A stretch of DNA of 42,047 nt. Origin: Aquimarina muelleri DSM 19832 (GTDB taxonomy: Bacteria; Bacteroidota; Bacteroidia; Flavobacteriales; Flavobacteriaceae). The notes beneath the pieces are model-generated. The model made no database searches. It saw nothing but the letters and a program-made list of their open reading frames with translations, and was not told the DNA's origin. A program made the position numbers and the translations under genes. This document shows, piece by piece, positions 36,810-42,047 of this stretch (positions are counted from its first letter, which is position 1; the number at the start of each line of letters is the position of its first letter). The stretch lies in assembly GCF_000430665.1 (NCBI RefSeq), contig NZ_AUML01000042.1:1-42047 (forward strand). The letters run 5' to 3'.

Positions 36810-38588
36810 ATGTTTACATATTTTAAAAAGATTAATACTTTTTCCTCAAGCAAACTTTACGAATCTGTAGTAGTACTTTTGTTTAGTAGTCTAATATGCA
36901 CTGTTGCATCAGCACAAGAAAAAGAAGAAGAAACTCTGGATACAGAACGAGTAGTTATTGTTAAAACATATACACCAACAATTAGTGATGCATTTAAGAT
37001 AAAGTCGACCCCAGTTGTAAATGACTCCGTAACCCAACAAAAAAAGCAAATACGATATAGTATTTTTTCGGTTCCGGTAGCATCTACCTATACACCAGAA
37101 AAAGGAAGAGCAGCAAATATAGACAGACCCAAACCAATAGATATTTATGATAACTATGCCACGTTAGGGTTTGGTAGTTTTACATCAGTTCTTGCAGAGT
37201 TTTATAGCAATTTTCAAATAAATCGCTCGGATAATATGGGGCTGTATTTGCACCATAACTCTTCTCAGGGAGGTATAAAAGAAGTGAAATTAGAAGATAA
37301 ATTCTATAATACTTTTTTAGACCTTAATTACACCTCCAGAACCAGAGATTATACATACGGGATAGAAGCAGGCGTAGAACATCAATTGTATAACTGGTAT
37401 GGTTTACCAAAAAATCCAATATTAAATGAAGAACAGATAGCCGCGATAGATCCGCAACAAAGTTATTTTGGAGCAAAATTAGGAGGAAAACTTCAGTTTG
37501 ATGACCTTTATTTTAAAAATGCATCTTTAAACTATCGTTTTTTTGGCGACGCTTTTAGTTCTACAGAACACCATATAGTAGCAAAACCAACTTTTGAATT
37601 TGAGATGGGAGACAATTTAATTACCGCTAATTTTATTGCAGATTATGTAAATGGAGGTTTTGAAAGAGACTTAAGCGTTTTAGAACAAACCCCTAATGCA
37701 TATAACATATTAAACTTAGGAGTAAACCCAAGTTTAGTAATATTAAGAGATGATCTTACTGTAAATTTAGGGGCAGCACTATATTATAGTATGGATATAG
37801 AGAACAAAGACAGTGATTTATTTATTTATCCCAAAATTACAGCTTCCTATAGATTAATAGATGAGACTGTTATCGCTTATGGAGGAATAGAAGGAGGATT
37901 AAAGCAAAACACATATAGAGATGCAGTAAAAAATAATCCTTTTGTATCCCCTACACTAAAAATTATACCAACTAGCACTATGTATGATGCTTATATAGGA
38001 CTAAAAGGAAAAATATCCGATGTGGTAAGTTATAACTTTAGAGGAAGCTATATTTCAGAAGATAAGAAACCTTTATTCGTTAACAACACCATACCTGTTC
38101 TTCAATTTGAAGGATATGATTACGGAAACTCGTTTACCTACCGATACGATGATATAAATACCATAAAAGGATATGGAGAATTAAATTTTGAAATCAATAA
38201 AAAATTTAAGTTAGGGGTTTCTGGAGAGTATTTTAACTATAGTTTAGAAAAGGAGCAAGAAGCCTGGAATATGCCAGAAATCAAATCTTCAGTGTTTTTG
38301 GATTATCAAATTAATACCCAATGGTTTGCTGGAGCACAATTGTTTTATGTAGGAGAACGAAAAGATATAAATAATCAATTTGCTTTACTACCAACAGTTT
38401 CTGGATCTACACTTACTTTAGATTCTTATTTAGATGCCAATATAAATTTTGGATATCGTTTAAATGATCAACTCTCTTTTTTTGTTAAAGGAAATAACTT
38501 ATTAGGCAAAAATTATGAACGTTGGGCTAACTTTCCAGTTCAAGGCATACAAGTCTTAGGAGGTGTTACTTATAAGTTTGATTATTAG
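36810..38588 (+). CDS. TonB-receptor-like outer-membrane beta-barrel protein without plug domain
   Basis: This encodes 592 residues. A long signal region (hydrophobic about 18-33, ending ASAQ) is followed by a short N-terminal segment, ERVVIVKTYTPTISDAFKIK. About 480 residues of barrel strands come next. The C-terminus (LNDQLSFFVKGNNLLGKNYERWANFPVQG, then GGVTYKFDY with a terminal aromatic) is typical of TonB-dependent receptors. The usual plug domain of about 120-150 residues is not recognisable, so this is a barrel resembling, rather than being, a full TonB-dependent receptor. It is co-transcribed with the TPR gene. Confidence -1.
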   Translation: MFTYFKKINTFSSSKLYESVVVLLFSSLICTVASAQEKEEETLDTERVVIVKTYTPTISDAFKIKSTPVVNDSVTQQKKQIRYSIFSVPVASTYTPEKGRAANIDRPKPIDIYDNYATLGFGSFTSVLAEFYSNFQINRSDNMGLYLHHNSSQGGIKEVKLEDKFYNTFLDLNYTSRTRDYTYGIEAGVEHQLYNWYGLPKNPILNEEQIAAIDPQQSYFGAKLGGKLQFDDLYFKNASLNYRFFGDAFSSTEHHIVAKPTFEFEMGDNLITANFIADYVNGGFERDLSVLEQTPNAYNILNLGVNPSLVILRDDLTVNLGAALYYSMDIENKDSDLFIYPKITASYRLIDETVIAYGGIEGGLKQNTYRDAVKNNPFVSPTLKIIPTSTMYDAYIGLKGKISDVVSYNFRGSYISEDKKPLFVNNTIPVLQFEGYDYGNSFTYRYDDINTIKGYGELNFEINKKFKLGVSGEYFNYSLEKEQEAWNMPEIKSSVFLDYQINTQWFAGAQLFYVGERKDINNQFALLPTVSGSTLTLDSYLDANINFGYRLNDQLSFFVKGNNLLGKNYERWANFPVQGIQVLGGVTYKFDY

Positions 38589-38607
38589 TATTTTTTTTGA
38601 ATTTATG

Positions 38608-38680
38608 AACCTGACTTAATTTTTTATCTATAGAGGTAAGTAAATACTTATTTAATCCACATGGTCAGGTTTGATTTTTT
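38608..38680 (+). terminator. Possible terminator after the TPR/barrel operon
   Basis: AACCTGAC (38608-38615) and GTCAGGTT (38664-38671) could pair around a long 48-base loop, followed by TGATTTTTT. The long loop makes this uncertain. Confidence -1.
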
Positions 38681-38688
38681 CAGGCTAA

Positions 38689-38750
38689 CCTCAAAAACAA
38701 AATATATTTTCAGAAGCATACCTCGTAAGCTTGCTCCGAGGTTATTGATT
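38689..38750 (+). repeat. Dispersed two-hairpin repeat, copy 3
   Basis: 62 bp. Hairpin A is imperfect (CTCAAAA / TTTTCAG). Hairpin B ACCTCG...CGAGGT is fully conserved. The tail reads TATTGATT. A short ORF that crosses it (38661-38891) is judged not to be a gene. Confidence -1.
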
Positions 38751-39286
38751 AATTTCTTATATCGAACAGAAGTTAAACCTGAATTATTACAAAGTTATAC
38801 CAGTTATTGTTTGAGTTTACTAGAAGAGAAAATAAAGATTTTTTTGTTTTCAATGAAGAAGAAAAGCTTGTGTTATACGATTTACGGATGAGAATTGCGT
38901 ATAAATAATTGCAAAGGTTTTTCGCTAGATTGATGAATCAAATTAAAGAATAGCCATTGTTTCATTTTATGAAGAAAATATAGTAGAAAAAGAACACGAT
39001 TATATGCGAGATTTTTATTCGTAAATCGTATTAGACTTGATCTGGTATCAAGCATAGCTGGGATACGGTTTATATTTATTCTGAAATTAAAGTATAAAAA
39101 AAACATTTTATTCCAGTAAACTCAAATGATAAATGGTATTATCTTCTCTTTGGTAAACAATCTTCATACCCCTGTTTTCAGTATATAGGTTTTCATTGTT
39201 AACTGTGATTTATAAACCTGCAAACCATAATATCTTGCGCAGTATTAAGAAACACTTATTATAATCACTTTTAATAGTATATAAAG
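38751..39286. other. Intergenic region before a small membrane-protein gene
   Basis: No gene is recognised. Short ORFs on both strands lack family resemblance and signals. The region may contain degraded sequence, but I cannot name a source. Confidence -1.
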
Positions 39287-39589
39287 ATGAAAAAGATTAA
39301 CATGTCTACCTATTTTACTACATTTATTTTACTGTTTATTCTAGCTGTAATATGCAGCTTGATTGGATATGCAAATGATAAAGGGACTCTTGTTTTTACT
39401 CCAACCACAGAGTTTTTAATGAAGTTACATTCTTTGTTTAAGTTTCCAACAGATATTATTGGGTATTCTGGAGTTGTAAGAAATATATACGGTATTGCAG
39501 GAGGCTTGACTCTTAGCGTGTTATTGTACTCTTTAGTATTTGAACGTTTTGTTTTTTTTGTAAAGAGTTTAAGGAGAGGGTTGTTTTAA
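39287..39589 (+). CDS. Small membrane protein, unknown function
   Basis: This encodes 100 residues with two transmembrane segments (about 8-27 and 68-88) and a periplasmic or cytoplasmic loop of about 40 residues (TTEFLMKLHSLFKFPTDII). A basic C-terminus ends VKSLRRGLF. The start could also be the second Met (39302). No family is recognised. A clear terminator follows, which supports a transcribed unit. Confidence -1.
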   Translation: MKKINMSTYFTTFILLFILAVICSLIGYANDKGTLVFTPTTEFLMKLHSLFKFPTDIIGYSGVVRNIYGIAGGLTLSVLLYSLVFERFVFFVKSLRRGLF

Positions 39590-39665
39590 AAAAACAGCAA
39601 AAATAAAAATCACTTTAGATAAGTTTAGTATATAATGCTATAATTAAACTATAATATTATATTTC

Positions 39666-39704
39666 AAACCTCACAGATATAGAAAGATCTGTGAGGTTTT
39701 TTTT
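39666..39704 (+). terminator. Terminator after the small membrane-protein gene
   Basis: AAACCTCACAGAT (39666-39678), 8-base loop, ATCTGTGAGGTTT (39687-39699), then T-run. Confidence -1.
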
Positions 39705-39801
39705 ATGAAATAAACCTTTTATTTTCAGAATATTAAGAACACATTTTTTTAATGCTAATTTTGTTACCTTTCCTTCCTAAATCAAAAAACAACTCTTAGT
39801 T

Positions 39802-41595
39802 ATGATCAAAAAAACACTGGCTATAATGTGTCTAGCTATTCTTTTTACAGCCTGTAAAAACGAGAAAAAGACAACAGAAAAACCTGTAGATCAGATTGCT
39901 GTTAGCGATCGATTTAATCAAATGTTGGACAACTATTATGAAGAAGGCTTACAGCTTAATCCTGTGCAAGCCACTTTTACAGGAGATAGTAGATTTAATG
40001 ATCAATTCTCTAACCCTTTAGCCGAAGAAACAGTAAATAAGTATAAAGCATATTATAAAAAGTATAAAGAGCAGGTAGCACAGTTTGAAGACTCTACACT
40101 ATCGGATAGTGAAAAAATGAGCAAAGCTATCCTTAATTGGGAATGTGATAGAAATCTGGAAAAATTTCAATTTAAAAAAGAGTACTTTCCTATTGATCAA
40201 ATGTGGTCAATTAATTTAGAAGTAGGACAATTAGCAAGTGGATCCAGTGCGCAACCTTTTAAAACAGTACAAGATTATAACAATTGGTTAAAACGATTGG
40301 ATGGTTATGTAGATTGGATGACCTCTGCCAAAGCAAAAATGAAAGAAGGTATGGTAGCAGGATATGTCTTGCCAAAATCATTGATAGTCAAAGTACTTCC
40401 ACAACTAGAAGCATTAACGGTAGACGATCTAGATACACACCTCTTTTATACCCCAGTAAACAACTTTCCTGAAGATTTTTCTGAAGAAGATAAAAAACAG
40501 ATAACCGAAGCGTATAGCAAAATGATGACAGAAAAGATTGTTCCTGCATACAAAGGCCTGCACCAATTTATGAGTACAGAGTATATGGATGCTGGTAGAG
40601 AAACTTCAGGAATCGAAGGTATTCCTAACGGAAAAGAATTCTATCAATATCAAATAAAGCTGTATACTACAACAGATATGACAGCAGAGCAAATACATGA
40701 ACTAGGACTCTCTGAGGTTGCCAGAATCTCTGCCGAAATGGAAAAAGTAAAAGAGCAAGTAGGATATACCGGAGACTTAACATCATTTTTTGATCATGTA
40801 CGTAATAAAAAAGAATTAATGCCTTTTACAGATCCACAGCAAGTAATCGATAATTTTAATACCATACATGATCGTATGAAACCACAAATAGATAAACTGT
40901 TTGATAAAAAACCGAAGACATTATTTGAGGTTCGTCGTACAGAAGCATTTCGAGAAAACTCTGCCAGTGCAGAATATAACCCAGGATCTCTAGATGGTAC
41001 ACGACCAGGGATTTTCTACACTCCAATACCAGACGTAAAAAAATATAACGTATATAGTGACGAGTCCTTATTTTTGCACGAAGCCATACCAGGACACCAT
41101 TATCAAATATCCTTAACCCAAGAAAGTACAGAGCTACCTAAATTTAGAAAAACACTTTGGTATAGTGGTTACGGAGAAGGTTGGGCACTGTATAGCGAAT
41201 CATTAGGTAAAGAGCTAGGATTGTATACCGATCCTTACCAGTATTTTGGCACTTTAGGAGCAGAGATGCATCGCGCAATTCGCCTTGTTGTAGATACAGG
41301 GTTACACTCTAAAGGATGGACCAGAGAGCAAGCAATACAATACTCCTTGGATAATGAAGCAGAATCAGAAGCAGGAATAATTTCTGAGATCGAAAGATAT
41401 ATGGCAAATCCTGGACAAGCATTATCGTATAAAATCGGACAGTTAAAAATAAGAGAATTAAGAACCAAAGCAGAAAAAGAATTAGGAGACACATTCGATA
41501 TTCGTCAGTTTCATAATCAAGTTTTAGAAACAGGCTGTGTGCCTTTGGCATTATTAGAAAATAAAATTAATACCTGGATTGCAAGTAATAAATAA
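39802..41595 (+). CDS. DUF885-family lipoprotein, probable zinc metallopeptidase
   Basis: This encodes 597 residues. The lipobox is FTAC (Cys18). The DUF885 domain fills the rest. The family signature HEAIPGHH (His426, Glu427, His431, His432) is an HExxxH-type metal site, and RRTEAFRENSASAEYNPGSLDGTRPGIFYTP and YGEGWALYSESLGKELGLY are also typical. DUF885 proteins are thought to be metallopeptidases of gluzincin type, but substrates are not established. The lipoprotein signal places it in the periplasm or outer envelope. It is preceded by a variant -7 box (TACCTTTC) and followed by a strong terminator. Confidence -1.
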   Translation: MIKKTLAIMCLAILFTACKNEKKTTEKPVDQIAVSDRFNQMLDNYYEEGLQLNPVQATFTGDSRFNDQFSNPLAEETVNKYKAYYKKYKEQVAQFEDSTLSDSEKMSKAILNWECDRNLEKFQFKKEYFPIDQMWSINLEVGQLASGSSAQPFKTVQDYNNWLKRLDGYVDWMTSAKAKMKEGMVAGYVLPKSLIVKVLPQLEALTVDDLDTHLFYTPVNNFPEDFSEEDKKQITEAYSKMMTEKIVPAYKGLHQFMSTEYMDAGRETSGIEGIPNGKEFYQYQIKLYTTTDMTAEQIHELGLSEVARISAEMEKVKEQVGYTGDLTSFFDHVRNKKELMPFTDPQQVIDNFNTIHDRMKPQIDKLFDKKPKTLFEVRRTEAFRENSASAEYNPGSLDGTRPGIFYTPIPDVKKYNVYSDESLFLHEAIPGHHYQISLTQESTELPKFRKTLWYSGYGEGWALYSESLGKELGLYTDPYQYFGTLGAEMHRAIRLVVDTGLHSKGWTREQAIQYSLDNEAESEAGIISEIERYMANPGQALSYKIGQLKIRELRTKAEKELGDTFDIRQFHNQVLETGCVPLALLENKINTWIASNK

Positions 41596-41643
41596 AAACA
41601 ATATGCCCTTTTAAAAGAGAGGTAATTTTTATAAAGATGTGTA

Positions 41644-41677
41644 AAAAACCCTGCGAATCCAGATTCGCAGGGTTTTT
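41644..41677 (+). terminator. Terminator of the DUF885 gene
   Basis: AAAAACCCTGCGAATC, 2-base loop (CA), GATTCGCAGGGTTTTT: a 16-bp perfect stem usable on both strands. Confidence -1.
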
Positions 41678-41770
41678 AGTTTATATTCTTTTTCAATCCT
41701 GTCCTAAATAAATTTGTATCATAAAAATTTTAGCCATTTTACATACCTATCGCTATATTTAAGTAAATAT

Positions 41771-42047
41771 TCAAAAAAGAACCCCTTGTATATATTGATT
41801 TGGCGGAGGTTGCTTTTTCTGAAACGGATTGTCGAGCCATTTATGGAGGTTAACCTTTACAAAAAGGTTAAGTCTTATGAAGGCTACTAAATTAGACAAG
41901 TACCAAGGATGTTTTGCTTGTGTTTTTAACGCTTTTAAGATAAGAATTGTGATCAGAGCAGTCCAAATTTGTATCATCACGGCATTTTGGGTAGTTCCGA
42001 TAAAAGATTTAATATGTAGTTGTTGCTTTATATCTCTAAAAAATATT
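41771..42047 (-). pseudogene. IS4-family transposase, C-terminal part (5' end outside window)
   Basis: The minus-strand frame is open from the window edge to TGA at 41771-41773, giving about 91 residues. It starts IFFRDIKQQLHIKSFIGTTQ and continues NAVMIQIWTALI. It matches the end of IS4-type DDE transposases (typically ELFFxxIKQHLxIKxFxGTSxNAVxxQIW). The Lys of FFRDIK is the Lys of the Y(2)R(3)E(6)K signature, and the catalytic Glu should be the first residue beyond the window. A start at 41980 is not real. The element's left end must lie between 41678 and 41770, but I could not identify its terminal inverted repeat. It is typed as pseudogene only because it is partial here. Confidence -1.

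Noticed and set aside
38661..38891. A 76-codon ORF on the plus strand
   Set aside because: It crosses dispersed repeat copy 3 and has no family resemblance, signal or promoter. It is probably a chance open frame.

Overview
This window is a low-GC (roughly one third G+C by eye) stretch of a Bacteroidota chromosome, most likely a marine member of the Flavobacteriaceae. The evidence is a SecDF fusion protein, CreD, KdsA, DUF2911 and DUF885 proteins of flavobacterial type, many lipoproteins and outer-membrane beta-barrels, and promoters with the Bacteroidota -7 box TAnnTTTG placed close to start codons. No rRNA, tRNA or CRISPR array was found. Truncated transposase genes lie at both edges: the 3' part of an IS200/IS605 TnpA with terminal hairpins on the left, and the 3' part of an IS4-family transposase on the right.

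Layout. 1-1.2 kb: IS200-type remnant and an unknown lipoprotein. 1.7-5.9 kb (minus): a co-directional run of HerA/YjgR-type ATPase, lipoprotein, cupin, alpha/beta hydrolase and RluF. 6.0-9.8 kb (plus): RidA-type lipoprotein, a membrane histidine kinase with a stand-alone receiver, and QueE. 9.8-11.3 kb: a region without conventional genes that holds three tandem 32-codon ORFs encoding paralogous peptides. 11.4-18.8 kb: DUF2911 protein, AsnB, GyrB, DUF6588-type protein and malate dehydrogenase. 19-22.9 kb: a stand-alone protein resembling a SecD periplasmic subdomain, then SecDF. 23-29.3 kb (minus): DUF192 lipoprotein; an envelope operon (Coq4-like, small membrane protein, DUF1361, CreD) headed by a membrane protein and winged-helix regulator pair; a beta-barrel protein; and KdsA. 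29.8-41.6 kb: TypA/BipA, CsaA-like protein, FtsE, a 1004-residue TPR protein with a beta-barrel partner, a small membrane protein and a DUF885 metallopeptidase-like lipoprotein.

Most interesting observations. (1) The three 32-codon peptide genes at 10114-11247 are gapless paralogues with a conserved FLK(E/Q)LPxA core. They differ by synonymous as well as amino-acid changes, and each appears to be its own short transcription unit. I do not recognise the family and regard it as the best candidate for an undescribed system here. (2) A nearly identical inverted repeat, TACTTTG-N5-CAAAGTA with shared flanks, lies just upstream of both transcription units that surround the winged-helix regulator, so it is a strong operator candidate. 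(3) Three copies of a two-hairpin element of about 62 bp are dispersed in intergenic regions. (4) A Coq4-type protein is embedded in a CreD operon of a lineage that normally makes menaquinone. (5) A free SecD P1-like protein lies next to secDF. (6) A perfect 15-bp-arm palindrome lies in the divergent herA/ridA promoter region.
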